This document shows positions 1 through 9,452 of a stretch of 64,000 nucleotides of DNA, one piece after another (within the stretch, counting starts at the first letter, position 1; each line of letters opens with the position of its first letter). A program made the translations under genes and the position numbers. A model generated the notes under the pieces. It was not told where the DNA came from, ran no database searches, and saw only the letters and a program-made list of their open reading frames with translations. Where the stretch lies: NCBI RefSeq assembly GCF_007003975.1, contig NZ_VFTC01000003.1, positions 1 to 64,000 of the forward strand, read 5' to 3'. Source of the stretch: Mesorhizobium sp. WSM4306 (GTDB lineage: Bacteria; Pseudomonadota; Alphaproteobacteria; Rhizobiales; Rhizobiaceae).

Positions 1-76
1 GATGGAGGCCAACCGCTACATCAACATGGACGACCTGCGCGAGCACAAGAAGCTCGCTCTGCGCCAAGCCGCATGA
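1..76 (+). CDS. 3' end of an unidentified gene
   Basis: An open frame enters from the left edge and stops with TGA at 74-76. Only about 25 C-terminal residues are visible, rich in charged residues and ending in an alanine pair. The codon use fits the neighbouring genes. There are too few residues to name a family, and no partner gene follows on the same strand. Confidence 0.5.
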   Translation, partial: MEANRYINMDDLREHKKLALRQAA

Positions 77-409
77 CCAGCGACATGGCCGCCCCTTTTT
101 GCAGAACTTGACGCACACAACCCGACAGCGGACTGGCAGGTTCAGGCGGCGGTTGTTCAAATGCGGACGTTCGGTTGAACGGGAACATAGTCGTGACCTG
201 ACCCTTTGCAGTCAGTCGCTCTCTGTCGGGCCTAGGTCCGCAGAGGATGGTTTGCAGGCCTTCGACTGAATGGCCACTATGCCTGGCGCCTCTCGAGGCT
301 GACGTCATCAGGCCAAGAGCGCCCAGTGAGAACGAACGCATGCCGATACGGCGTGCGTTGGCCGATCGCGACTTGCGGGTGAGTCCTCCTCTCGATGGTT
401 GTCGGCGGC
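77..409. other. Intergenic stretch without a supported gene
   Basis: Open frames here are short, lack a ribosome binding site and read like shadow frames with arginine-rich, low-complexity translations. I see no clear terminator, tRNA or repeat. It separates the truncated left-edge gene from the secreted protein at 410-763. Confidence 0.5.
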
Positions 410-763
410 TTAGGATGGCTTACGTGTGTCGCGCCGGATGACTGGCACGAAGAGGTACTTCACGATGCGTTCGTGCATCAGCAAAAGCGCCTTTGTGGAG
501 CTCATATCGGGGGTCGCGGCCGGTCGGGTGCAGAGATAGAAATTTTCGTTCGTGGTCAGGAAGATGCGAGGATCGCCTTCATAGACCTGCTCCCGGAGGC
601 TGATGACGTAATAACCGCGGGGGTTGGGACGGACGTCGTCGCTTGAGGCAACCTCATTGACATGGCCGGGGCCACAGAGTCTCGGGATGTCGGGATCCGC
701 CGCTGCAGCCGCTTGCGCTGTCACAAGAAGGGCAAGAGAGATGATGAGCCTGATGGGTTTCAT
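410..763 (-). CDS. Small secreted protein of unknown function
   Basis: A 117-residue protein. Its N-terminus is a typical Sec signal peptide: MKPIR, then a hydrophobic run, then AQAAAAADP with a likely cleavage after the alanine run. The mature part of about 95 residues has two cysteines that could pair (LCGPGH and YLCTRP) and no recognised domain. It is divergent from the membrane-anchored winged-helix/TPR regulator at 853, with about 90 bp between the starts, so the two may share a control region. Product unknown; secretion to the periplasm is the only supported statement. Confidence 0.65.
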   Translation of the reverse strand: MKPIRLIISLALLVTAQAAAAADPDIPRLCGPGHVNEVASSDDVRPNPRGYYVISLREQVYEGDPRIFLTTNENFYLCTRPAATPDMSSTKALLLMHERIVKYLFVPVIRRDTRKPS

Positions 764-852
764 GTCGTCCTCCTTCCAATCCGGTGCTGCTGGAATCGCT
801 TGGATGCGACGGCCGAATTGGCTAGACTGACAAAGCGCGTCAGGGGCGTGAA

Positions 853-2523
853 ATGTCCCGAAAGTCTCCTGAAATTGACCCGAAATCTGCTGAAACGATC
901 ACGTTCGGCGGTTTTATCTTCCTGACGAAAAGGAGAGAGCTCCGGACCGCTGAAGGCAAAGCGATCGATCTTCGCAGCCAGTCCGCAGAGGTGCTCTCAA
1001 CACTCGCGGCGCAAGCGGGCGAGATCGTGTCCAAGGACGCGCTGATGCGGGCAGTCTGGCCCGATACCTTCGTTACCGAAGACAGCCTTACGCAATGCAT
1101 TGCCGACATTCGCCGCGCGTTGGGCGACGACGCGCACGCGATCGTGGAAACTTTCCCCAAGAGGGGCTACCGGCTGAATGCCGATCGGTCGGAGGCGACG
1201 AACCCAAACGCCGCAGCCGGTACGGAACGAGCCAAGTCACGCTTCCCTCGACGCGGCTTCATTCTCGCAGCGATCGTTTTCGTCGTCGCGGCGATCGGCG
1301 CGTACTACCGCATGGACATGTGGCAATCCGCTCCGGTTCCTTCGAGCGACATGCCGAGGATTGCCGTCCTTCCCTTCGAGGACTTCAGTACTGGTGCGGA
1401 CAAGGGATATCTCAGCGATGCCGTTGCCGAAGGGATCATCACCGAGTTGGCGAGGAGCAAGACTTATGCCGTCATCGCCCGAAACTCGAGCTTCAGGTAC
1501 CGCGACAACCCGGCCGACGCCAGGCAGATTGGCGATGAACTCGGCGTCGACTACCTGCTCGAAGGCAGCCAGCAGAAGATCGGAGATCGGCTGAAAGTGA
1601 CGGCCCAACTGCTGAATGCGCATGACGGATCGCATCTCTGGGCCAACACCTACAACCGGGAGATCGGCGATCTTTTCGTCGTCCAGGAGGAAATCATCCG
1701 CACCGTTGCGGAACGGGTCTGGCACAAGATCGAGCGACCCTGGCCACAGAGCGATGCTGCCCGGGTCAGCGCGCTCCACTATTACCTGATGGGGTTTGCC
1801 GAGATCGACAAGGATTTCTCTGCCGCGGGGACCGCGTTGCTGCGGCAGTATAGCCTCAAGGCGATCGAAGCGGATCCGAACTCGCAGTTCGGCTATATCG
1901 GGCTGGCCCACTCCTATCGCATCGACGCGGATTACGGGTGGCACGAGGAGGACGGTGACGAGGGGTTGAAGCGTGCCGCCGAATACGCCGACAAGGCCAT
2001 CCTGCTCGCTCCGGACGATCCCGAGTCACAGTGGGCCCGCGCCCGCGTGCATGCTGATGCCGGCGAGGTCGAGCAGGCTCTTGCGCGGTTCGATCAGGCG
2101 ATCGCCCTGAATCCCAGCAACTCGATGATCCTCGTTAGCAGTACGGATCCGCTGGTCTGGGTTGGCCGTACAGACGAAGCGATCGATCGGATCAAGCAGG
2201 CTATGGGCATCGATCCTTTCTACCCTGAGTGGTTCAACTGGCAGATGGGCTGGGCGCTCTACGCAAAGAACGATTGCGGGGCTGCGCTGGCGTGGATGCT
2301 GAAAATGTCCAGAATCCCGAACGGAGCATACCGAACGCTTGCGGAGATCCACGCTTGTCTGGGAAACGAGCGGGAGGCAAAGGAAGCGCTTGCGGTTTCC
2401 CTCAAAGACTCGCCGGGCGAATCCATCCACAAATTACGCAAGCAATGGGAGAAGGTATATACCGCCCCCGGAGGCCTCGAACGCTGGCTCAATCACATGC
2501 GGATTGCGGGCATGCCGGAGTGA
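853..2523 (+). CDS. Membrane-anchored winged-helix regulator with TolB-like and TPR domains
   Basis: A 556-residue protein in three parts. Residues about 13-110 form an OmpR/CadC-type winged-helix DNA-binding domain (Trans_reg_C), ending in the usual F-P-K-R-G-Y-R wing. One transmembrane segment follows at about 128-148. The remainder is periplasmic: a TolB-N-like module from about 170 (IAVLPFEDFS, then LLEGSQQKIGDRLKVTAQL), then TPR-type helices from about 330 (DPNSQFGYIGLAHSYR, DDPESQWARARVHADAG). There is no histidine kinase or receiver, so it resembles one-component CadC/ToxR-style regulators. The divergent secreted protein at 410-763 is a natural candidate target. The signal it senses is unknown. 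Confidence 0.85.
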   Translation: MSRKSPEIDPKSAETITFGGFIFLTKRRELRTAEGKAIDLRSQSAEVLSTLAAQAGEIVSKDALMRAVWPDTFVTEDSLTQCIADIRRALGDDAHAIVETFPKRGYRLNADRSEATNPNAAAGTERAKSRFPRRGFILAAIVFVVAAIGAYYRMDMWQSAPVPSSDMPRIAVLPFEDFSTGADKGYLSDAVAEGIITELARSKTYAVIARNSSFRYRDNPADARQIGDELGVDYLLEGSQQKIGDRLKVTAQLLNAHDGSHLWANTYNREIGDLFVVQEEIIRTVAERVWHKIERPWPQSDAARVSALHYYLMGFAEIDKDFSAAGTALLRQYSLKAIEADPNSQFGYIGLAHSYRIDADYGWHEEDGDEGLKRAAEYADKAILLAPDDPESQWARARVHADAGEVEQALARFDQAIALNPSNSMILVSSTDPLVWVGRTDEAIDRIKQAMGIDPFYPEWFNWQMGWALYAKNDCGAALAWMLKMSRIPNGAYRTLAEIHACLGNEREAKEALAVSLKDSPGESIHKLRKQWEKVYTAPGGLERWLNHMRIAGMPE

Positions 2524-2697
2524 GACCTATTCGTGTGCAGCCCTACCGTGCGACACGAGTAATGTCCCGGAAGCTCTGAAAACGACCTTCGCTGCACCAA
2601 CGCAAATGTCAGGAGTTGGCGCAACCGCGACCACCAGCCTGGCCCTGGGAACGTCAGCTTTCAGGAAACGGCATGCGCGCCCTCAATGACCTAGATC

Positions 2698-2950
2698 GGC
2701 GCAAAGCTGCCGTTCGCGTCGTGGATAGCTTTCGGATCAGACTCTCCCGCTCCCTACCGGTCTTTGCAGCACCGAGACAGGCCCATCACGCCCGACACTG
2801 TAGAAAATATCGCATGCTCTCCGAGTGGGGGGAAAGGCGGTAGCGCTCTCCCGCTACCAACCTACCTATAAGCTGTTGAAATCACAACAAAAACATGAAC
2901 CTTTGGTAGCGCCCAGTCCAAAAAATCTTCAATGATTTCAGGGCCGAGCC
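2698..2950 (+). repeat. Dispersed about 250-bp element, copy A
   Basis: This stretch aligns with 48517-48770 over its whole length. Long identical words include TAGAAAATATCGCATGCTCT and GGGGAAAGGCGGTAGCG. It holds a perfect stem, GGTAGCG at 2839-2845 with CGCTACC at 2852-2858, and GGTAGC recurs downstream near 2905. No transposase frame lies inside. Both copies sit in intergenic DNA. On the minus strand both copies keep a very short frame starting ATGCGATATTTTCTACAG. The rest of the 2524-3070 gap holds no supported gene. Confidence 0.8.
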
Positions 2951-3070
2951 TGCAACCCTGTGGTGCCAACGAACGTCGCAGAGGGCGCCAGAAGCGGTCT
3001 TTGCAGAGCAGATGTTCTGATGTCGCCTTTGGGCCGGAAGCGGACTGTCTGCAGTTAGAAGGAAGAGTCG

Positions 3071-3871
3071 CTAATTGCGATCGACTTTTTGTATAAGCAG
3101 CGCAAACTCGTCCGGATCCATGTGCACGATATGCCTGTCCTCCGGATAGGCGCCGCTGTTGACGTCGGCGACATATTCGGAAAACGCCGCGATGCGCTCC
3201 TGCTGCAGCCGGTCATATTCGGCGGCAAAGTTGCGGTAGACTTTCGAATGGCGCGGCATGTGACCGCGATTGGTGCCGAGTATATCCTCGGCGAACAGAT
3301 ATTGCGCATCGCAGCCGGCACCAGCACCCATCGACAGCATGATCAGCGGCGTGCGCTCCGAGATCGCCTTCGCCACTTCCACCGGTACCACCTCGATCTC
3401 GGCCCCGATCGCGCCGGCGGCTTCCAACTGCTTGACCGCCTCGAACACCTGCATGGCGGTGTCCGCGGTCTTGCCGACCGCCTTGAAGCCGCCGGTCCAG
3501 GTGGCGCGCGAGGGGATCAACCCGACATGGCCAATGACCGGAATGGCGTCGTCGGCCATGCGCTTGATCGTGGCGTAGCCGGCGCTGCAATAGACGGCAT
3601 CGGCGCCGGCCTTGTAGAGCCGGAACGACCAGCGCACAAAATCATCCGCCGTGCCGATCTCGAAAAAATTGTCGCCCGGCATGGTGAAGAGGCTGGGCGC
3701 GGCATCGCGATATTGCGGATTGAGCACCAGCTCTGGCGGCACCGAGACGATGTCAATGCCGGCCTGCTCGGCGGCCTCCGCCTCGTCCAGCGTCAGCACG
3801 CGCAGCATGGTCAATTGCCGTTTGCCCTTCATGGCGCGCAGATCGGCAACGGTCGGTCTCTTTCGGCTCAT
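3071..3871 (-). CDS. Divergent ketopantoate hydroxymethyltransferase (PanB)-like protein
   Basis: A 266-residue TIM-barrel protein of the PanB/PEP-mutase superfamily. PanB landmarks are present: GHVGLIPS at about 114-121, EVVPVEVAKAI from Glu160 (the position of the E. coli catalytic Glu181), a glycine loop MGAGAGCDAQ, and GHMPRHSK. However, the segments that carry the Mg2+ ligands of PanB (Asp45, Asp84 and Glu114 in E. coli) differ: the GDSLG motif becomes SVPPEL and the KIEGG motif becomes YCSAGY. It is the last gene of the long moc-like catabolic operon, directly after the Rieske protein. A role in pantothenate synthesis is therefore doubtful; an aldol or lyase step on the imported compound is an inference. 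Confidence 0.75.
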   Translation of the reverse strand: MSRKRPTVADLRAMKGKRQLTMLRVLTLDEAEAAEQAGIDIVSVPPELVLNPQYRDAAPSLFTMPGDNFFEIGTADDFVRWSFRLYKAGADAVYCSAGYATIKRMADDAIPVIGHVGLIPSRATWTGGFKAVGKTADTAMQVFEAVKQLEAAGAIGAEIEVVPVEVAKAISERTPLIMLSMGAGAGCDAQYLFAEDILGTNRGHMPRHSKVYRNFAAEYDRLQQERIAAFSEYVADVNSGAYPEDRHIVHMDPDEFALLIQKVDRN

Positions 3872-3901
3872 CTTGAATCCTTGTCTGGTTAGCTGCGGCT
3901 C

Positions 3902-4216
3902 TCAGCCGATCTCGATCATCACCTTGCCGGCGTCAACCTTGACCGGATAGGTCTTCAGGTTCACGCAGACCGGCGCCCCCTTGGCCTGGCCGGTCTTGTA
4001 GTTGAAGCGGCCATTGTGCTTCGGGCATTCGATGATGTCGTCCATCACCAGCCCATCGGCCAAATGCGTTTTCTCATGCGTGCAGAATCCGTCGGTGGCG
4101 AAGAACTCGTCGTCCGGCGAGCGGTAGATCGCGAAGCTGCAGTCGCCATGGTCGAAGCGGATCACATCCTCCTCGTCCACGTCGTCGACCGCGCACGCTT
4201 CGACCCACTCCGCCAT
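3902..4216 (-). CDS. mocE: Rieske [2Fe-2S] ferredoxin, MocE-like
   Basis: 104 residues, using the ATG at 4216; an upstream extension in frame is arginine/serine-rich and overlaps the desaturase gene. Both Rieske ligand motifs are present: C-T-H at 45-47 and C-P-K-H at 64-67. It follows the membrane oxygenase gene by 28 bp, as expected if it feeds electrons to that enzyme. In Rhizobium leguminosarum the rhizopine genes mocD and mocE encode the same pair, with mocF as reductase. No reductase gene is present here. The symbol is by analogy; the substrate is not known. Confidence 0.8.
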   Translation of the reverse strand: MAEWVEACAVDDVDEEDVIRFDHGDCSFAIYRSPDDEFFATDGFCTHEKTHLADGLVMDDIIECPKHNGRFNYKTGQAKGAPVCVNLKTYPVKVDAGKVMIEIG

Positions 4217-4244
4217 CGTCTGTCTCCAGCTTGCACCGCACCGC

Positions 4245-5330
4245 CTATTCGGCGGCCGCGGCCGTGATTTCGAGATCGTGGAACTCGCCGCGATAGGGCT
4301 TGGCCGTCGGCGGCAATTCGCGCTTGAGGTAAAAATCCTCATATTTGAGCTGCCTGATGAGCACCGGCCAAACTTCGCGATAGGCATGCCACATTGACGG
4401 GTTCGGCACCGGCAAATCGTGCTTGATCAACTCATGCAGCTTCGGCAGCGCGTGATAAGGAACCATCGGGAACATGTGGTGCTCGACATGGTAGTTCATG
4501 TTCCAGTAGATGAACCGGCTGATCGGGTTCATGTAGACGGTGCGCGTGTTCAGCCGATGGTCGATGACGTTGTCGGCGAGCCCGATATGCTGCAAGAGGC
4601 CCGTCGTCACCATGTGCCAGGTGCCGTAGAGCCGCGGCAGGCCGATCAGCACCAGCGGTATCCACGATTTGAGCGCGATCGCGGCAGCGATGGTCGCGAC
4701 GTACACGATCATATGCCAGCGCGCCGAGGCCACGGCTTTGCGCTGCTCCATCTCCGGAATATAGCTCTTCTCGTCGTCCGACAATCTGCCGAACGCCTGC
4801 CGCACCAGCGTCGGCAGCGAATAGCGGAAGTCGAGAATGCCGGTGAAGGCCAGAGCTGCCTTTAGGAGATCCGGTGGCCGCATCACCGCGATCTCGGCGT
4901 CGCGACCCACAATGATGGTGTCGGTATGGTGGCGGGCGTGGCTCCAGCGCCACTGCACCGGATTGCGCATCAGCATGAAGGAAGCGATGTGGTAGACGAC
5001 GTCGTTCATCCAGCGCGTGCGGAAAGCAGTGCCGTGGCCGCATTCGTGCCAGCGCGAGTCGCTCGACGAGCCGTAAAGCACGCCATAGACCAACAGGAAC
5101 GGCACCACCCACCACGTACCCCAGAACCAGACGATGCCGGCGGCCGAGCCCAGGATTGCCGCGATCCAGATGATGGTGTCGCGGATAGCCGGCCCATCCG
5201 AGCGCTGCATCAACTCCTTCATCGTCTTGCGCACCACGTCGGTGTGGTACCACTCGGCCGAGGCGAGCCCGATCTCGATTGCCCGGCGCGTGCTTTCGCC
5301 GACAAGGCTGTAGTCGCGCTTGTTTGCCAT
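4245..5330 (-). CDS. mocD: Membrane fatty-acid-desaturase-fold oxygenase, MocD-like
   Basis: 361 residues from the ATG at 5330. The longer frame upstream is not protein-like. All three histidine boxes for a di-iron centre are present: HECGH at 95-99, HARHH at 131-135 and HVEHH at 281-285. Hydrophobic segments lie at about 51-88 and 205-232. The fold is that of fatty-acid desaturases and hydroxylases, but the neighbours are sugar/cyclitol transport and oxidation genes, not lipid genes. Together with the adjacent Rieske gene this matches the rhizopine gene mocD, whose product is thought to oxidatively remove a methyl group. Hydroxylation or demethylation of an imported polyol is inferred from that context. 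Confidence 0.8.
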   Translation of the reverse strand: MANKRDYSLVGESTRRAIEIGLASAEWYHTDVVRKTMKELMQRSDGPAIRDTIIWIAAILGSAAGIVWFWGTWWVVPFLLVYGVLYGSSSDSRWHECGHGTAFRTRWMNDVVYHIASFMLMRNPVQWRWSHARHHTDTIIVGRDAEIAVMRPPDLLKAALAFTGILDFRYSLPTLVRQAFGRLSDDEKSYIPEMEQRKAVASARWHMIVYVATIAAAIALKSWIPLVLIGLPRLYGTWHMVTTGLLQHIGLADNVIDHRLNTRTVYMNPISRFIYWNMNYHVEHHMFPMVPYHALPKLHELIKHDLPVPNPSMWHAYREVWPVLIRQLKYEDFYLKRELPPTAKPYRGEFHDLEITAAAAE

Positions 5331-5415
5331 CGTCGTCACTTTGATCTCCAATCCTCGTGCACCGCTGGCAATCCGGTCCGCCGGCCGGAGGGCTCGCTTT
5401 GGATAGATGTCGCGC

Positions 5416-6597
5416 TCACGCCCTGCCCGCCAATCTTGGAAAATTGCCGGAGGCTTGAGGATAATCCTGCTCGGGCTGGCGGGCGATGGCCGCGATCCTG
5501 TCTTCGGCCGCGGCAATCTCACCTGCACCGTCGAGCACCCGGAACACCGCATCGTAGGCACGCGCCTCGCCATGCTCCAGCCAGATCATCTCGCCGCGCT
5601 CGCGCGCCGCGAGATTGCCAAGCACATGGTGCGTCGAAGGCTCGATGCCGAGCGCATACTGGCCGGCCTGGAAATTCTGCCACTCGTAACAACAGGGCAG
5701 CTGGTCCTTGCGGGTGACGACCTCGAAGCCGATGCCAAGGCGGTCGTTGACGACCGCCACCGGCACCTCGCCCCTGGCGTCGGCACCAAGCTCGTGCTGC
5801 CAGACCTGTTCGCTGAAGCCGAGCTGTGGCTCAGGCACGCTGCGGTAGCCGACCTTCTGCGCTTCGTAGCGCTCGCCTTCATGCGCGGCCCAGACCACGT
5901 CGCGGATCGGCGCCAGGTAGCGCGAACCTTCGTCGAGCAGCGGATGCCCGACATTGACATGGTAGAAATACATATGCGGCGTGCGATGAAAACCGTGATT
6001 GATCACGCGGTCCGAGAGCCGGATCTCGCTGCCGCCGACATCGGCCTCGATGCGGCGGATGAGATGCAGGTCCTCGCCGAACACGCTGGCCTGCTGGACG
6101 ATCCCTTCCGCCCACAAAACGCAACGGTCGCCGTCCCAGCTTTCGCCATAACCCGCGAGCCGCGCCGGGATGGTGCCGACCCGCCCATGCAGCGAATGCG
6201 TCACCGTCTTGCGTCCGGGATAATTGTAGTTCTCGGCCGGCACCTCGTTGCGGCCGAGGATATGATCGAGGCCGCAGGTGACCAGCAGGCCGGAAAAGGA
6301 CCGCCCCCAGGCAAACCCGTTCTCGCCCTCATAGTCATGCAGGCCCGGGTTGCGAAAACCGCTCGGCGAATGCCAGCCGATCGCCTGGCCCTTATACTCG
6401 AAATCGGCGATGTCGAGCGCCCGGTCGACCAGCGCGGTGAAGCGCAGGCCCGAGCCGGTGCGGAATTCGAGCATGCGGATGCCGCGCTCGACGCCGTCGC
6501 CGAGCGTCATCAGCCGCACGCCGGCGAATTGCGACAGCATGCCGGAGCGTTCGGCGACCTGCCGGCGCGAAAGCGTCTGTCCATAGAGCTTCACCAT
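5416..6597 (-). CDS. Aldose 1-epimerase-like protein (DUF4432 family)
   Basis: A 393-residue protein of the galactose-mutarotase-like sugar-binding fold. Recognisable stretches are VDRALDIADFEYKGQ, GLLVTCGLDHILG, HSLHGRVG and YHVNVGHPLLDEG, the last carrying the histidine expected in the epimerase active site. Members of this family usually sit in sugar catabolic operons and may interconvert anomers or bind the sugar. It starts 4 bp after the ATPase stop (6602) and precedes the oxygenase gene by 85 bp. The exact substrate cannot be read from sequence. Confidence 0.75.
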   Translation of the reverse strand: MVKLYGQTLSRRQVAERSGMLSQFAGVRLMTLGDGVERGIRMLEFRTGSGLRFTALVDRALDIADFEYKGQAIGWHSPSGFRNPGLHDYEGENGFAWGRSFSGLLVTCGLDHILGRNEVPAENYNYPGRKTVTHSLHGRVGTIPARLAGYGESWDGDRCVLWAEGIVQQASVFGEDLHLIRRIEADVGGSEIRLSDRVINHGFHRTPHMYFYHVNVGHPLLDEGSRYLAPIRDVVWAAHEGERYEAQKVGYRSVPEPQLGFSEQVWQHELGADARGEVPVAVVNDRLGIGFEVVTRKDQLPCCYEWQNFQAGQYALGIEPSTHHVLGNLAARERGEMIWLEHGEARAYDAVFRVLDGAGEIAAAEDRIAAIARQPEQDYPQASGNFPRLAGRA

Positions 6598-6601
6598 GCC
6601 G

Positions 6602-7375
<774 letters not shown>

Positions 7376-7377
7376 CG

Positions 7378-8397
7378 TCAGCTCCTTGCGGCGTTTTTCT
7401 GCAGCAGAGCGTGCAGGATGAGCATGGCGAGGATGATGACGCCGACGAAGATGTTGTAGGCGAGGCCAGGAACGCCGACCAGCACGATGCCGTTGCGGAT
7501 CGCCCGCAGCATCAGCGCGCCGACGACGGTGCCGAGGATTGTGCCGCGCCCGCCGGTCAGCGCCGTGCCGCCAACCACGACCATGGCGATCACTTCGAGC
7601 TCGTAGCCGGTTCCCGCTACCGGCGAGGCCGCCGAGATGCGAAAGGCGCTGATCATGCCGGCGAGCCCAGCCAGCACCGAGGTCAGGATGAATAGCCAGA
7701 TCTTGACCGCGTCGGCCGGCACGCCGCGCGCCACCGCGGCGTTGCGGTTGGAACCGATGGCGCTGATCCAGTTGCCGAGCTTGGCGTAGCGAAGGATGTA
7801 GACCGCGAGCAGCGACAGCCCGATGAACCACCAGAGCGAGGTGTAGAAGCGGAACGCACCGATGTTGAAGCTGCCGGCGAGCAGCGTGACGAAGAAGCCC
7901 GGCTGGTCCCACGACTTCAACGGAAAGCCCTGTGTGATGTAGAGCGCGGCGCCGCGCACGATTAACAGCATCGACAGCGTGACCAGGAAGGACGAGATGC
8001 CGATCTTGGTGACGATAACGCCATTGATCGCGCCGATCGCGATGCAAAGCAGCAATCCTGCGAGCAGCGCCACGCCGATATCGAGCCCGGCATTCTGCAC
8101 CAGCAGCATGGCGACCACAGGCGCCAGCCCGAACACCGCGCCGACCGACAGGTCGAATTCGCCCGCAGTCAGAAGCAGCGTCATGCCGAGCGCGATGATG
8201 CCGAGTTCCGGCAGGAACGCCATCATGTTGGAGATGTTGAGCGGCGACAGGAAATTGCTGTCGGCGATACCGAACACCACGAGAAGCACGACGAGGATGA
8301 CGAAGGACGAGAATTGCGGCGAGCGCATCAGGCTCGACCTGCTTTTCGCCCTTCCTGCGCCGTCTTCCGCGGTGACTGCCATAACGGTCTGAACCAT
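7378..8397 (-). CDS. Sugar ABC importer permease (RbsC/FrcC type)
   Basis: A 339-residue integral membrane protein of the branched-chain/ribose permease family. It has roughly eight to ten hydrophobic segments and the family motif GEFDLSVGAVFGLAPVVAM, plus VVGGTALTGGRGTILGTVVGALM near the C-terminus. It lies between the binding-protein gene (8445-9389) and the ATPase gene and should form the membrane channel of a CUT2 importer. MocB-type rhizopine binding proteins belong to the same transporter class. Confidence 0.9.
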   Translation of the reverse strand: MVQTVMAVTAEDGAGRAKSRSSLMRSPQFSSFVILVVLLVVFGIADSNFLSPLNISNMMAFLPELGIIALGMTLLLTAGEFDLSVGAVFGLAPVVAMLLVQNAGLDIGVALLAGLLLCIAIGAINGVIVTKIGISSFLVTLSMLLIVRGAALYITQGFPLKSWDQPGFFVTLLAGSFNIGAFRFYTSLWWFIGLSLLAVYILRYAKLGNWISAIGSNRNAAVARGVPADAVKIWLFILTSVLAGLAGMISAFRISAASPVAGTGYELEVIAMVVVGGTALTGGRGTILGTVVGALMLRAIRNGIVLVGVPGLAYNIFVGVIILAMLILHALLQKNAARS

Positions 8398-8444
8398 GCT
8401 GCTTTACACAGCGCCCGCCACTGACGCGGCGGCCGCCGATTTCC

Positions 8445-9389
8445 TCACTTCTTGTCGTAGACTTTCAGGATCGGTTCGACGCTGGAGGCGTCGTAGAGGC
8501 CTAATGTGTGGATGTCGTAGCCGATCGGCTCACCCGAGGCCGCGAGACCGAGCAGCGCGACGGGCATGAAGCCTTGCGCCGACGGATACTGCCAGGCCGC
8601 CGCGTTGACGAAGCCGTCCTTGACCGCTTGCGCCGTCTCTTTCGAATTGCCCCAGCCGACGACCGGGATTTTTCCCGCCGGAATGCCGGCGCCGTCGAAC
8701 ACCCGCTTGACGCTGGCCGCCACGGAATCGCCGAGTGCGATGATCGCCGGCGGATTGTTGGCGACCATATAGTCGGTCATCTTGGCGATAATGCCGGCCG
8801 GATCGGTGCCGCAATCGACCACGTCATATTTGATGCCGAGCGGATCGAAGACGCCGGCGATGCCTTCCGTCTCGAGTTGCTGGTAGCTGGCGCCGGGGAC
8901 CTCGACCGGCAGGAACACCTTGTCGCCCTGCTTCACCATCTTGTGGTCGACGAGATACTTCGCCCATATCGCGCCCGCTTCCTTGAGGTCGGCGCCGACA
9001 TAGGCCTGGCGTCCCGTCGCCGGATCGTCGGTGTTGAAGAACACGATCGGGATGCCGGCGGCCTTGGCCGCCTTCACTTCCTCGGTCCACAGGCCGGGCT
9101 GCGCCGAGGTGGTGGCGATGCCGTCGGGCTTGGCGGCGAGCGCCGAGTTGAAGGCCTCCTTCTGCGCCGCCATGTCACCTCCGCTGAAGGAGATCTTGCA
9201 GGTCACCTTGAGCTGGTCGCAGGCCTTGGTCGCGCCGGCGTTCCAGTCGATCCAGAAGGCATCGGAAGGTCCGCCATGCGACAGGAGATAAAAGGTCTTC
9301 TGGCCGTCCTGCGCCTGCGCGGCCGAACCAAACGCAACGCCGGCAAGCACGGTCGCCGCGGCCGCCAGCTTCAATCCAAACTTCAACAT
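8445..9389 (-). CDS. Periplasmic sugar-binding protein (RbsB/MocB type)
   Basis: 314 residues with a Sec signal peptide (LKLAAAATVLAGVAFGSAAQA, cleavage near residue 26). The mature protein is a type I periplasmic binding protein: FYLLSHGGPSDAFWIDWNAG, GGDMAAQKEAFNSALA, then hinge and ligand loops IVFFNTDDPATGR and VGWGNSKETAQAV. It is the receptor of the CUT2 importer whose permease and ATPase follow. The nearby MocA-, MocC-, MocD- and MocE-like genes make a cyclitol or methylated inosamine a reasonable guess as ligand, but that is inference only. Confidence 0.85.
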   Translation of the reverse strand: MLKFGLKLAAAATVLAGVAFGSAAQAQDGQKTFYLLSHGGPSDAFWIDWNAGATKACDQLKVTCKISFSGGDMAAQKEAFNSALAAKPDGIATTSAQPGLWTEEVKAAKAAGIPIVFFNTDDPATGRQAYVGADLKEAGAIWAKYLVDHKMVKQGDKVFLPVEVPGASYQQLETEGIAGVFDPLGIKYDVVDCGTDPAGIIAKMTDYMVANNPPAIIALGDSVAASVKRVFDGAGIPAGKIPVVGWGNSKETAQAVKDGFVNAAAWQYPSAQGFMPVALLGLAASGEPIGYDIHTLGLYDASSVEPILKVYDKK

Positions 9390-9419
9390 CTCGTTTCCTC
9401 CACTCTGTTCATGTCGGAT

Positions 9420-9444
9420 GGCGCCGCCGGGAACCGCCGGCGCC
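9420..9444 (-). promoter_or_regulatory. Intercistronic stem-loop upstream of the CUT2 binding-protein gene
   Basis: GGCGCCG at 9420-9426 pairs with CGGCGCC at 9438-9444 and the stem extends inward with one mismatch. There is no T-run on either side, so it is unlikely to be an intrinsic terminator. It lies between the isomerase stop (9453) and the binding-protein start (9389). Such stems can block exonucleases or tune relative expression. Confidence 0.45.
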
Positions 9445-9452
9445 TCGCGATC

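Noticed and set aside
3089-3892. 267-residue plus-strand frame opposite the PanB-like gene
   Set aside because: It mirrors the minus-strand gene, has no ribosome site and shows the His/Arg/Gly-rich composition of antisense frames in high-GC DNA.
7376-8047. 481-residue version of the CUT2 ATPase
   Set aside because: The extension overlaps the permease gene in another frame. The ATG at 7375 gives a complete single-domain ATPase.
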